Below are positions 1 to 9,472 of a stretch of DNA of 64,000 nt, piece after piece. The DNA is from Candidatus Poseidoniaceae archaeon. GTDB lineage: Archaea > Thermoplasmatota > Poseidoniia > Poseidoniales > Poseidoniaceae. The position numbers and the translations under genes were made by a program. Within the stretch, counting starts at the first letter, position 1. Each line of letters begins with the position of its first letter. The stretch is taken from NCBI GenBank assembly GCA_949373095.1, contig CASIBY010000018.1, forward strand, positions 62,001-126,000, written 5' to 3'. The notes beneath the pieces were generated by a model. It was not told the origin of the DNA. It worked only from the letters and a program-made list of their open reading frames with translations, and searched no databases.

Positions 1-4
1 GGTC

Positions 5-421
5 GTGTGGATCTGGTGGCAGTATTCTTGGCGCAAGAAATCATACGAATTGAAAGGTGAATCAAGGGCGCAATATCTTGAACGTCACGAACGCAATGGT
101 GAACGGCTGCTATGGGCCACAGGCTTTGTTATTCTCGTTGCGTTCACAGGAAGAGCAGTGAGCGGCTGGTATTCAAATGGGGATTTCACATCCAATCTAC
201 TTCCTCAAAGTCTTCATGGCTTTATGGGACCAGTGGGCTTTGTTCTCATGGTCCTTTTAACGCGAATGGGAAGGGAGGCTCGAGACAAGCGAAAGGCTGG
301 TGAATCATTCGCAACAGCCAAACTCAAGCACGGACGTGCAGCAGACATCATCATCTATCTTGTTTTCATTCACGCTTTCTTAGGATTCATCTACACCTTT
401 GATGTGCTATCAGGTGTGTAA
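5..421 (+). CDS. Small multi-TM membrane protein with His residues in TM segments; possibly truncated at window edge
   Basis: 138 aa ORF with hydrophobic segments (LLWATGFVILVAFTGRAV, LHGFMGPVGFVLMVLL, IIIYLVFIHAFLGFIY); true start may lie upstream of the window. Confidence 0.55.
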   Translation: MWIWWQYSWRKKSYELKGESRAQYLERHERNGERLLWATGFVILVAFTGRAVSGWYSNGDFTSNLLPQSLHGFMGPVGFVLMVLLTRMGREARDKRKAGESFATAKLKHGRAADIIIYLVFIHAFLGFIYTFDVLSGV

Positions 422-464
422 CCCCAAAACGCCGATTCATATACACCTTGTTTTTCGCCGAGAC

Positions 465-2792
465 ATGGAAGGCGCAACCGACCCCAAAATGCTGGAAGAC
501 CGGCTATTTTACAAAATGGGATTGCTTATCCACGACCGAAGAAAGTTCATGATGGCTTTCGGCCTTGCCTCGTGTATTTTGATGGGCAGCCTCATCACAA
601 TCGGAGCGGATTGGGCTGAAGGATTTGGAGAAGATGATGTTGAATCCATCAATGCCGGAAGACTCATTTCAGAACGCTTTGCTGCAGATGAGGATGATGG
701 TGGCCCATCCTTCCGATACGTTGTTTTTCACCCTACTCTCAATGACACTTCTTCGGAGTGGCAAGATGCAGTCAGGGAAGCGCTCTCTACGTTTGAGAAC
801 CACCCTGAAGCGACGATTGAATATTCTTGGGACGAGGATGGTGTTGACCGTGATGACGTCATTGCACAGGACGAAGATGGACAATATGCCATCAATAAAG
901 TGACCTTTAGCACGGACCGGAAGGAAGCAAAGCTTTTGGTCACCGAGTTGCATGATTCCATTGATTTGGACAGCGATTTCGACGGATGGATGACCGATGG
1001 TATCTTTGTGGAGTGGACCTTTGATGACCGAATCAAAAAGGACCTCATCAAAGCAGAAGTTGTTGCCGGACCCCTTACGCTCCTTATCCTAGGGTTGATC
1101 TTCGGTTCAGTCATTGCCGCCCTCTTGCCGATGGGAGTCGGTGGAGGCACATTGGTGGCTGCAGTTGGAATGACGATTTGGTTGTCCAATGTGACGGACG
1201 TGACCGTTTATGCAACCAACATTGTCTCCCTTATCGGCATCGGTGTATCCATTGATTATTCATTATTCTTAGTGAACCGTTTTCGGGAAGAATTGGACCG
1301 TGGCCACGATGTTCGAACGGCGACTGCTATGAGTTGTGCTACTGCTGGAAAAGCAGTGTTCTATTCTGGTATAACCGTCGCAATCGGACTTATGGGGATG
1401 TTGTTTTTCACCAACACTTCGCTGCCATCACTGGGAATCGGTGGAACCATTGCAGTCACCATTGCCATGATTTACTCAACCATCGTACTGCCAGCAGTTA
1501 TGGCTGCTCTTGGACCACGAATTAACAACTTCAAAATCCCCTATGCAATTGACATGCGAGCAAAGGACGATGGGATTTGGGCAAAGATCGCTAAGAAGGT
1601 CATGGACCGACCTTGGGCCGTCCTCATTCCCACCTTGATCTTGCTTATTGGTGCAGGACTTCCCTTTGCTTACGCTGAATTTTCACTGTCCTCTTGGAAG
1701 GCCCTACCGCCCGATGATGAATCCCGCCAGGGCATGGAACTGATTGACGAATTGTGGCCAGACCAAGCCGCAAATTCCATCTTCATCGTCATCGAAACCG
1801 ATGGCGCAGACCCCCTTTCCGAGGTTAATCTGAGGGCTCAACACGCTTACGTTTTGGAACTACTCAACGATTCAAGAGTCTCTGGAGGAATTGGCGTTTC
1901 ACTGCCCGCTCCTGGAATGACTGCTGATGAGGTGGTCCAATTTTGGGCCACACCTGATGAGATGATGCCTGTAGAGCAGCAAGCCATTCGCGATAGCCTC
2001 CGGCAAGCCTTCGTTGGAGACAACGCAACGATGATGTCAATACAACTCGTTGGAGCCCAAACTAACGTTGACTCACGGGAAACGGTCGAAGATATTCGGG
2101 AAGACCGAGAGGATTTACTCAGCGAATTGACTGGGGAAAACGATCAACTCCTCGTTGCGGGGTTCGCAGCATACAATGCTGACAATTTGGAAGCGATTGC
2201 AGACAATCTCCCCAGAGCACTGGCCTTCATTCTTATCGCTACATGTCTGCTGATCTTTTTGCAAGTAAGGTCAGTAGTCATCCCTATCAAGGCAATAGCG
2301 ATGAACATCCTCTCCATCTCCGCCTCCTTTGGTATGCTCGTATGGGTATTCCAGTGGGGCTATGGTGCAGAACTTCTGAACTTCACCCCCCAACCCATTG
2401 ACTCGGGGAATCCCGTCATTATGTTCTGCATCGTCTTTGGATTATCCATGGATTATGAAGTCTTGATGCTCTCTCGTATTCATGAAGAATGGGAGCGTAC
2501 GGGAGACAACACCCTTGCTGTTGCAAACGGCCTGCAGAAAACCGGTGGCCTCATCACGGGAGCCGCCGCCATCATGGTTGTAGTGTTCAGTGCCTTTGGC
2601 CTCTCCTCAGTCATTATCCTGAAACAAATCGGACTAGGACTGGCCCTTGCAATTCTCATTGACGCAACACTCGTCCGCGCACTCGTCGTTCCTTCTACCA
2701 TGCGCCTTATGGGCAAATGGAATTGGTGGGCTCCGGCATTCATGAGGGCTAAGAAATCCACTTTAGTTAGCGATTCCTCTGAAGATGAATGA
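465..2792 (+). CDS. MMPL/RND-family transporter-like membrane protein
   Basis: ~775 aa; two repeated TM bundles, GIGVSIDYSLFLVNRFREE and FGLSMDYEVLMLSRIHEEWERTGD motifs typical of MMPL/RND proteins; start placed at internal ATG 465. Confidence 0.9.
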   Translation: MEGATDPKMLEDRLFYKMGLLIHDRRKFMMAFGLASCILMGSLITIGADWAEGFGEDDVESINAGRLISERFAADEDDGGPSFRYVVFHPTLNDTSSEWQDAVREALSTFENHPEATIEYSWDEDGVDRDDVIAQDEDGQYAINKVTFSTDRKEAKLLVTELHDSIDLDSDFDGWMTDGIFVEWTFDDRIKKDLIKAEVVAGPLTLLILGLIFGSVIAALLPMGVGGGTLVAAVGMTIWLSNVTDVTVYATNIVSLIGIGVSIDYSLFLVNRFREELDRGHDVRTATAMSCATAGKAVFYSGITVAIGLMGMLFFTNTSLPSLGIGGTIAVTIAMIYSTIVLPAVMAALGPRINNFKIPYAIDMRAKDDGIWAKIAKKVMDRPWAVLIPTLILLIGAGLPFAYAEFSLSSWKALPPDDESRQGMELIDELWPDQAANSIFIVIETDGADPLSEVNLRAQHAYVLELLNDSRVSGGIGVSLPAPGMTADEVVQFWATPDEMMPVEQQAIRDSLRQAFVGDNATMMSIQLVGAQTNVDSRETVEDIREDREDLLSELTGENDQLLVAGFAAYNADNLEAIADNLPRALAFILIATCLLIFLQVRSVVIPIKAIAMNILSISASFGMLVWVFQWGYGAELLNFTPQPIDSGNPVIMFCIVFGLSMDYEVLMLSRIHEEWERTGDNTLAVANGLQKTGGLITGAAAIMVVVFSAFGLSSVIILKQIGLGLALAILIDATLVRALVVPSTMRLMGKWNWWAPAFMRAKKSTLVSDSSEDE

Positions 2793-2842
2793 ACCGGTTT
2801 GATTGGGCAAATCTTCAAAACGAGAAGACCGGAGGATTCGTT

Positions 2843-3067
2843 ATGGCAAAGGACCGGACACTGAAGAAAGTGAACAAATTGCTCCACCGTGTTGAAAAGC
2901 ACATCGAGGAGACCCGTGATGCCCTTGAAGACTTGGAAATCGAGTTTGAAGTTCTTAAAGCCGCAGTAAAACGGCTCAAGTCTGATGATCAACCCCAAGA
3001 GGAAGTTCCTGAACCAGAGTTGGATATTGAAAATGCTTCCAACACTTCCAGTATGCGGAAATTCTGA
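2843..3067 (+). CDS. Small coiled-coil protein, unknown function
   Basis: MAKDRTLKKVNKLLHRVEKHIEETRDALEDLEIEFEVLKAAVKRL; heptad-like charged helix, abuts the preceding gene. Confidence 0.55.
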   Translation: MAKDRTLKKVNKLLHRVEKHIEETRDALEDLEIEFEVLKAAVKRLKSDDQPQEEVPEPELDIENASNTSSMRKF

Positions 3068-3068
3068 T

Positions 3069-4076
3069 TCAACGAATCGCCAATATGGTTTCCCGTTGCG
3101 ACCACATCTCCAGCCAATGCTCTAGGTTCTCTTTGAGGCCTGGTGATTGAATACGACACCCACATGCATTGGCGTGCCCTCCTCCTGTTGGATCGAGTGC
3201 TGTGGCCATACGAGAGAGGTCATATCGGCCTTGGCCTTCTTTTAGAAACGAGTTGGCGTAGAAACTCGCAGAAAGAGCAGGACGCCCAGGGGTGTCAATT
3301 GACCCGTCTGCAAAACCGTGGATGATGCAGCAAGCGTCAACTGCGTCTCCTGCCCAGGCTGTGACGAGATAGCCGTTGATTCGGAGGGGAGTTTCATCCA
3401 ACCGACATACTGCAAGTCGGTCATGAATTTCCGTGTGCGCTGCAATGTGTTCCTCTGCTATTTTTCGCTCTTGCTGAACTCGCTGCAGATGAGGTTGAAC
3501 AGAAGGATGTTGGAGAAGTGTCTCAAGGGTCATGCCTCCACTCAGTAAAGTGACCACTTCTTGCATGTACTCGGGCTCACGGGGAGAACACGTACGGGCA
3601 AATTGGACAACCGGACCATCTTCAAGAAATGCTTCTAGTGAAATACCACCCGAGTCCAGGGCATCAACAATTGGCATCATCTCAGAAAGATGGTCCATGT
3701 TCACAACCTCACGTAGTAAATCGTAAGCCAGTCGCGCAGCAGATGGCGTGGCCTCCCAATGGCTCGTCCCTCCGTCGCTGCTGAAGGTTTCTGCTTCGGC
3801 TGGAGTTGGGCGATTGGTGAGATGGTGGTCAACGTACCATCCGCATTCTGGATGGAACGGCAAGTCAACCAGTACAGTCTCTCGGTCAATGAGGTGGTCA
3901 ATTTGACCTGAGCGAATGAGGGCTGCGTGAGAAAAGACGACTTCAGCTTCTGGCCGAAAAGCCTTCAAAACCGCAGCGCCACACAGCCCATCAAGGTCAG
4001 AATCAGCAACGATGCGCTGGTAGTGAGGGACCTCATGAGCTTGCAATGGCTGAACCGTCATGTCAGCCCCTTTCAT
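3069..4076 (-). CDS. DHH-family phosphoesterase
   Basis: RIVADSDLDGLCGAAVLKAF and YVDHH motifs; GGGHANACGCRI C-terminal DHHA1-like motif. Confidence 0.85.
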   Translation of the reverse strand: MKGADMTVQPLQAHEVPHYQRIVADSDLDGLCGAAVLKAFRPEAEVVFSHAALIRSGQIDHLIDRETVLVDLPFHPECGWYVDHHLTNRPTPAEAETFSSDGGTSHWEATPSAARLAYDLLREVVNMDHLSEMMPIVDALDSGGISLEAFLEDGPVVQFARTCSPREPEYMQEVVTLLSGGMTLETLLQHPSVQPHLQRVQQERKIAEEHIAAHTEIHDRLAVCRLDETPLRINGYLVTAWAGDAVDACCIIHGFADGSIDTPGRPALSASFYANSFLKEGQGRYDLSRMATALDPTGGGHANACGCRIQSPGLKENLEHWLEMWSQRETILAIR

Positions 4077-4112
4077 TACCCGTTCATGAATTTTAGGCGT
4101 GGCCCTTCCGCT

Positions 4113-4556
4113 ATGACCATGAACAGGAACCTCGCCTCGTGGTTCATGGAGACCTCATGCGGCGTAGTTTTGGTCAACTACGGAACCGTTCTCTTGCTTC
4201 AATACCCGCAAGGGCATTGGGATTTGCCAAAAGGCCACATCGAAGATGACGATGAGGACCGACATTCAACCATGCTTCGCGAACTCCGAGAGGAAACTGG
4301 CATCTCGAAAGTCGACCTCTTACCAGGATTTGAGGAACGAACCGAATACTCTTTTCGACATCGCGGAAAGAGAAAACAAAAACAAGTCTACTGGTACATT
4401 GCTGAGACTGAAGAAATGACGGTTTCGCTTTCCCACGAACACCGAGGTTATCTTTGGCTGGATTGGGAACAGGCATTGGAGACGATTACTCATGAGGAAA
4501 CCCGAGCCGTCGTACGACAAGCCCAAATGTTTCACCGCTTGAACACCAAGCAATGA
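4113..4556 (+). CDS. NUDIX hydrolase (Ap4A hydrolase-like)
   Basis: GHWDLPKGHIEDDDEDRHSTMLRELREETGI Nudix box; start placed at ATG 4113. Confidence 0.9.
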   Translation: MTMNRNLASWFMETSCGVVLVNYGTVLLLQYPQGHWDLPKGHIEDDDEDRHSTMLRELREETGISKVDLLPGFEERTEYSFRHRGKRKQKQVYWYIAETEEMTVSLSHEHRGYLWLDWEQALETITHEETRAVVRQAQMFHRLNTKQ

Positions 4557-5252
4557 TTACAAATCAAGAAATGCGTCATCGTTTAAGCGCATTTTATTCA
4601 CTCGCTCTGCCACACCCTTTTCTGAAGAGCGCTTGCCCAGAGGAAGCCAAAGGGTTTCTTCCTCGCCCAACATTACACTCACCCAACGCCCCATAACGAA
4701 CAACCAATCTGATAATCGGTTGATATAAACCAGCGCAGTAGGGCGAATGGCCCCTTTGCCTTCGGAATCGAGCAAGTGTACCATTGAACGTTCAAGGCGG
4801 CGGGCTACGCAACGAGCGATGTGCATCGTGGCCACAGGGCCTTCGCCCGTTGGAAGAATAAAACTGGTCAAGGGTGCGACATCTTCGAGCCAAGCGTCCA
4901 TTTCCTCAACTAGCAAATTTGACTGTTCCTCTCCAATAAGCGCCATGTATTCTGGTAGTTCATCGGGCGGGCAAGCCAATTCTGCGCCCAAGTCAAACAA
5001 TTCATGTTGAAGGCGGCCAATTGCTTCAACCACAACAAGTTCAACCCGTTGTACGTTGTTTCGGTCACCACCATCTTCATGCCCAGGCATTCTCTTGACT
5101 TCCATCAAGACGCACCCAAGGATGCTGTTGAGTTCATCACACGTACCGACCGTCTCAAAACGGGGGTCTGATTTCATCCGTCGCGAGCCATCAACAAGTG
5201 AAGTTTCACCCTGATCGCCGCCTCCTGTATATACTCGTGTAATGCGAACCAT
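4557..5252 (-). CDS. Cob(I)yrinic acid a,c-diamide adenosyltransferase, PduO type
   Basis: RITRVYTGGGDQGETSLVDGSRRMKSDPRFETVGTCDELNS; C-terminal YINRLSDWLFVMGRW. Confidence 0.92.
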   Translation of the reverse strand: MVRITRVYTGGGDQGETSLVDGSRRMKSDPRFETVGTCDELNSILGCVLMEVKRMPGHEDGGDRNNVQRVELVVVEAIGRLQHELFDLGAELACPPDELPEYMALIGEEQSNLLVEEMDAWLEDVAPLTSFILPTGEGPVATMHIARCVARRLERSMVHLLDSEGKGAIRPTALVYINRLSDWLFVMGRWVSVMLGEEETLWLPLGKRSSEKGVAERVNKMRLNDDAFLDL

Positions 5253-5276
5253 GGGTCTGCCTCAGGTTACCGGAAG

Positions 5277-5762
5277 TCACGCTTCTATGAGGGGTTTACG
5301 GGAGGGGAATCCCTCTTCCATTCTGTAATACCATTCAATATCGGTCTCGCCCATTCCCCAAGAGAATAAAGCCATGCGGCGGTCAACTACGCCATACCAT
5401 ACCAAACGACCCGGATCCATACAAACAATGCGAGCACCGATTCCTTCCAACCGAGCAACGTTGGCTTGCCATTGGCCAACCAACCCACCGAGTTGTTCTG
5501 CAACCTCCATCACGTGGGGGTCATGCATGGGGAGTTGGTCGAGTAGGACTTCCAATTCCTCCGTAAGGTCGTGAGCCTCATCGCTCATCGCCTGTAAAAC
5601 CATGAGAACATTGGTCGCTTCTTTGAGGGAAACTCTCGCTTCCTCAATAGTGACAATTTTCGCCCCAGTTGGAAGAGGGTAGGGCAATTCCACTCCTGGT
5701 TCCAAGGCGTCCAATTCCATTGGAAGCCCTGTAAACAATGGTTCGTCTTGATGTATACTCAC
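5277..5762 (-). CDS. DUF2203-like protein
   Basis: ITIEEAR...L, GIGARIVCMDPGRLVWYGVVDRRMALFSWGMGETDIEWYYRMEEGFPSRKPL resembles the DUF2203 C-terminal pattern. Confidence 0.65.
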   Translation of the reverse strand: MSIHQDEPLFTGLPMELDALEPGVELPYPLPTGAKIVTIEEARVSLKEATNVLMVLQAMSDEAHDLTEELEVLLDQLPMHDPHVMEVAEQLGGLVGQWQANVARLEGIGARIVCMDPGRLVWYGVVDRRMALFSWGMGETDIEWYYRMEEGFPSRKPLIEA

Positions 5763-5850
5763 GGGTGTTGCTTAATTTGACGACCTTTAGGTTCATCGGA
5801 TGCTTAGAATGCAAGAAGACCGTTTTTGAGCGTGAATCCGCACTCCGCAT

Positions 5851-6141
5851 TCATTGAATCGCAGCAATTGTAACGGGAGTCCCCATCGGATCTTGGCGGG
5901 AGCGATAGAACTTGTATCCACTCATTGCAAAGAGTCCACCCCACATGGCGAGTTCGATGATGATGACAAAATAGTAGACTGGGCCGAGAGATTTGAGCAT
6001 CGCTGTGGCGTCATAAGGTAGACCGTAGATGGCGAGGTAAGCGGTTTGAGAGAGCAGACTCGAACAGAACCAAATCGTTACAGCGAACCAGAGAATGTTA
6101 CTTGCAGGCCAATCCTCAGCGCTCTCATGTGGTTCTTTCAT
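5851..6141 (-). CDS. Small membrane protein, unknown
   Basis: 96 aa with two hydrophobic segments. Confidence 0.5.
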   Translation of the reverse strand: MKEPHESAEDWPASNILWFAVTIWFCSSLLSQTAYLAIYGLPYDATAMLKSLGPVYYFVIIIELAMWGGLFAMSGYKFYRSRQDPMGTPVTIAAIQ

Positions 6142-6219
6142 GTTATTTAATCAACCTTGAAGGATATAACACCTCGTTTCTAATGTGCCCTCTAAGGCAG
6201 GAAACCGGAAACTAATGTC

Positions 6220-6981
6220 CTATTCAGAGTCATCTAAGCGGGTTGGAAACATCTGCTCAGAGCCTCCAAGGGCTCGTAGCGCCTCATTCAATGCTAGAAT
6301 CCATTCGCTAGCAACAGAGAGTTGACCGCCTGCATCCTCAAAGGATTCCAGCCATTTTTCGGCTTCTGTTGCATTACCATTGAATCTGTAAATTGAAGCC
6401 AAAGCGATGTAAGCCATAGGGTTCAGATGTTCTTCATCTGCATCCCACCCTTTCTCAAAACAGGTAATCGCCCCTTGGGGCCCTTCCAGTTGACCACGTT
6501 GCAAAGCCACCATGCCAGCTTGGCTCCAAGCGAGTGGAAGTCGTCCAATCAAAAGGCCTCTGAAAACCATCCATGTTTGCCCTCCTCCAAGGACGACTAA
6601 AGCGAGAAAACCTGCCCATTGTTCCAATTGATTTAGTTCGGGCCACGTTAAGACCATCAGGCCGCCAGCCCCGATGCAAAAGAGAAAACCAGACATTGGG
6701 GCAATGAATACGTCCCTTCGTGTTCGAATCATGTGATGGACCCCTACAAGAACGCCGTACGAACCTATTACCAAAACAAGGGTAAGAAGAATGTTTAGTT
6801 CCATTGGGCGAGGCGCAGATTCACCAAGAAGCGAAAGGGCAGTAATGGAAGCGAGGAGCCAACCAAACCGTCGTGAAATCTCAGGGAAGGGTTGATGCCT
6901 GCTCCCGGCTAAAAGAGAGGCTGAGACTACCGCCATTGAAAGGAAGACGAGGACTTTTCCAACGGCTGCATCGATTATCAT
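6220..6981 (-). CDS. Membrane protein with TPR-like C-terminus
   Basis: N-terminal TM helices; QAGMVALQRGQLEGPQGAITCFEKGWDADEEHLNPMAYIALASIYRFNGNATEAEKWL is TPR-like. Confidence 0.65.
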   Translation of the reverse strand: MIIDAAVGKVLVFLSMAVVSASLLAGSRHQPFPEISRRFGWLLASITALSLLGESAPRPMELNILLTLVLVIGSYGVLVGVHHMIRTRRDVFIAPMSGFLFCIGAGGLMVLTWPELNQLEQWAGFLALVVLGGGQTWMVFRGLLIGRLPLAWSQAGMVALQRGQLEGPQGAITCFEKGWDADEEHLNPMAYIALASIYRFNGNATEAEKWLESFEDAGGQLSVASEWILALNEALRALGGSEQMFPTRLDDSE

Positions 6982-7018
6982 TGCATCTCCTCAAACCTGC
7001 TGAATCATCGGTTGAATA

Positions 7019-7453
7019 TCATGCTTTGTGATATCCCGAGCCACGAGAAATTTCTGTAGCCCTGTAGAGTTGTTCAACCAACATAACCGTTGCAAGTTCA
7101 TGCGGGAAGGTCATCGGCGAAAGTGAAAGTCTCGAAATTTTAGTGATGTTCTCGTCCTTTGGCCATCCTTCTGCAGGACCTATTGCAAGGTGGATGTCTC
7201 CCGTTGACAAGCCCCATGTTTCTACGCGCTTTGAAAATGGAATTGAGGACTCAAGAATGCCTCCTTCGTCCATGAGAACAAGTTCTCCATTCAATGCAAG
7301 TAGTTTATTCACATAGGAGTGGGGGGTGAGTTTTGCAGGATGTATAACACAACGAATGGAGCGTTGTTCCAAACGTTTAGCATACATATCAATCAGCAAA
7401 GCCGAAGCCTTGTCTTTTGTTTTTCCGTGGAGGTGAACGGTGATTCGGCCCAT
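7019..7453 (-). CDS. rlmH: RlmH-like SPOUT rRNA pseudouridine methyltransferase
   Basis: MGRITVHLHGKTKDKASALLIDMYAKRL ... LAIGPAEGW ... LSLSPMTFPHELATVMLVEQLYRATEISRGSGYHKA (SPOUT knot and terminal YHK); an alternative upstream ATG would start at 7534. Confidence 0.8.
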   Translation of the reverse strand: MGRITVHLHGKTKDKASALLIDMYAKRLEQRSIRCVIHPAKLTPHSYVNKLLALNGELVLMDEGGILESSIPFSKRVETWGLSTGDIHLAIGPAEGWPKDENITKISRLSLSPMTFPHELATVMLVEQLYRATEISRGSGYHKA

Positions 7454-7532
7454 ACCGAGCGCTCTCCGGCTAAGTTCTTCAATCTCTTGCGCAATGGACA
7501 GGTCAATTAACCGAAAGCACAGGTGGTGCTCC

Positions 7533-7874
7533 ATGGGATGGTGGCCTTTCGGGAAAAAGTCAACGCCATCCCGACCTGTGGTAAACGACCCTCTTCTCAA
7601 AGACACAAGAACATGGATTAGCGAATTGCGCGATATCTGTGAGATGAATTTTGACCAGCCTGAAGAAGCACGCCGGCAGATTCGCCAAATGCAGGTTGAG
7701 TGGAGGGACGCAACCGAAGAAGGGATTTTGAATCCATCTAACCGTGAAGGGCTGGAAAGCAGAGCATTCCGTCTTTTGACCTGCACCGATAAGGAGTGGC
7801 TAGCATGGCTAGATGATCTTGATTTCTGGAAAGCTGGATGGAAACCGGAGAATGTTGGAGAGAACGAGAATTGA
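7533..7874 (+). CDS. Small soluble protein of unknown function
   Basis: MGWWPFGKKSTPSRPVV... 113 aa, charged/Trp-containing; divergent from rlmH. Confidence 0.55.
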   Translation: MGWWPFGKKSTPSRPVVNDPLLKDTRTWISELRDICEMNFDQPEEARRQIRQMQVEWRDATEEGILNPSNREGLESRAFRLLTCTDKEWLAWLDDLDFWKAGWKPENVGENEN

Positions 7875-7899
7875 ATAAGGACGGTCCTGTGGCCACATC

Positions 7900-8595
7900 A
7901 TGGGTCAAACTCCCACCTTACACATGCTCTACACCTGTCCGTTCTGTTGGAAGGTCCGAGGATTGATTGAGCACCTCGGAATGGACGTTGAATATATTCC
8001 AGTCAATGGGATGAAAATCAAGAAAGAAGTAGCGTTTACCGAAAACTGGGGAAAGGTACCGGTCTTCACCGACGAAAATGGAAAGCATTTTGTCGATTCA
8101 ACTCCACTTCTAAAACACATTGACGCAGCATATAATGATGGGCAAATGGCTGCAATGGGGGATGCTGACCGTCAAAAGCAGTGGCTTGAGTGGGTTGACT
8201 TGTACATGTCAAAAGCAACCGTCCCCATCCTCTATGGATCTCTCGGCTCTGCCCTCAAAACGACAACACGAATCTCAAAAATAGAGAAATTCGGCTTCTT
8301 TTCTAAGCGCCTCTACGCCTGGGCAGGCTTTCCAATCATGTGGGGAATCATTGCACGAAAGCGCGTAAAGAAAGACGGGCGAAAACCAAAGCAGCTCTGG
8401 CATGATTTACTCACCGAGTTTACAGCCTCACACGACGGAAAAGACTTCTTCGGAGGCACAGACCCCGACTTAGTTGATTTTGCAGCCTTCGGATACATGC
8501 GATCAATATCCCCATTCCCTCAATTCAAACTACTCACCGACCATGATGCTGGAATTGCCTGGTACAACCGAATGGAACGCACACTTGTGAAGTGA
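7900..8595 (+). CDS. Glutathione S-transferase/glutaredoxin-like protein
   Basis: TLHMLYTCPFCWKVRGLIEHLGMDVEYIPV thioredoxin-fold CPFC motif, GST-like C-terminal helices. Confidence 0.8.
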   Translation: MGQTPTLHMLYTCPFCWKVRGLIEHLGMDVEYIPVNGMKIKKEVAFTENWGKVPVFTDENGKHFVDSTPLLKHIDAAYNDGQMAAMGDADRQKQWLEWVDLYMSKATVPILYGSLGSALKTTTRISKIEKFGFFSKRLYAWAGFPIMWGIIARKRVKKDGRKPKQLWHDLLTEFTASHDGKDFFGGTDPDLVDFAAFGYMRSISPFPQFKLLTDHDAGIAWYNRMERTLVK

Positions 8596-8599
8596 GAAC

Positions 8600-9472
8600 A
8601 TGGTTCGCCTCGGATCCATCGACTTTCAAGAAGTCGCCTCGGATACGCTTGTTCTTGGATCGAACAAAGGCGGATGGATTTACTCCAGTCAACGTCCAGC
8701 CTACGAAGTTCGGCTACCTGCATTTTTCATCATGAATGAATTTCTAACCCGTGCTGATGTCGCAGCAGCGCTTCAGGCTCCGACTCCATCGGCGAAAGCA
8801 AACCTACCAATGGACGACCTTACGGCCAACGACGTCGAGGAACTTTGTCAAAACATAATGGAGTCCTCTGAATTTAATACATTTTGCGAGGAAAACGAAG
8901 GGTCGTGGGAAGTCCGCCTCCCCTCGGAATCCGAATGGTATCTTGCCCAGGGCGAAGGGACGTTTACCCTGAGTCCCGGCACTAACGAACGCCTTGTTGA
9001 CGGTCCTGCATCAAACAACAGGGGAGCCATGATGGATGGGCGTCCTCGCCCAAACGAGTTCATCGGCCCCGCATCCTCGCAGTCCGCAGTCATGGCGGTT
9101 CATCCCCGTAATGCAACCGTATTTGCAAAAGGTACGGTCCCATCTCAACGGCCCCTTCCCGGAGTTTATGCGCGCTTAGTACTCTCACCGATACGAACCA
9201 GCCCCGTAAAACGAGTGCCGACATCAACCGATGCAGGAGCCAATATTCGTTCTGAACTTCTTTGGACTACCCTACTCGGAATTGTTCCGTCTTTTGCGAT
9301 ACCAATCGCTCGGGGCATGGGAGCCTACGCCATTGACGGATGGTTCAACCTGTTTTTCGGAGGGTTGTGTGCTGGTTTCATAACCGGTGCAATTTGGAGG
9401 CCGAAACGGCCAACATTACGGTATGATGATGTTCATTCCTTGGAAGATGTATCAGATAGTGTATCCCAATAA
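8600..9472 (+). CDS. Degenerate formylglycine-generating-enzyme (SUMF1)-like domain with C-terminal TM hairpin
   Basis: AYEVRLPAFFIMNEFLTRADVAAAL, WEVRLPSESEWYLAQGEGTF resemble the FGE-sulfatase fold; hydrophobic C-terminus. Confidence 0.5.
   Translation: MVRLGSIDFQEVASDTLVLGSNKGGWIYSSQRPAYEVRLPAFFIMNEFLTRADVAAALQAPTPSAKANLPMDDLTANDVEELCQNIMESSEFNTFCEENEGSWEVRLPSESEWYLAQGEGTFTLSPGTNERLVDGPASNNRGAMMDGRPRPNEFIGPASSQSAVMAVHPRNATVFAKGTVPSQRPLPGVYARLVLSPIRTSPVKRVPTSTDAGANIRSELLWTTLLGIVPSFAIPIARGMGAYAIDGWFNLFFGGLCAGFITGAIWRPKRPTLRYDDVHSLEDVSDSVSQ

Noticed and set aside
728-1189. 153 aa minus ORF and other long antisense ORFs inside the MMPL gene
   Set aside because: Lies opposite a clearly conserved coding frame; no recognisable motif.
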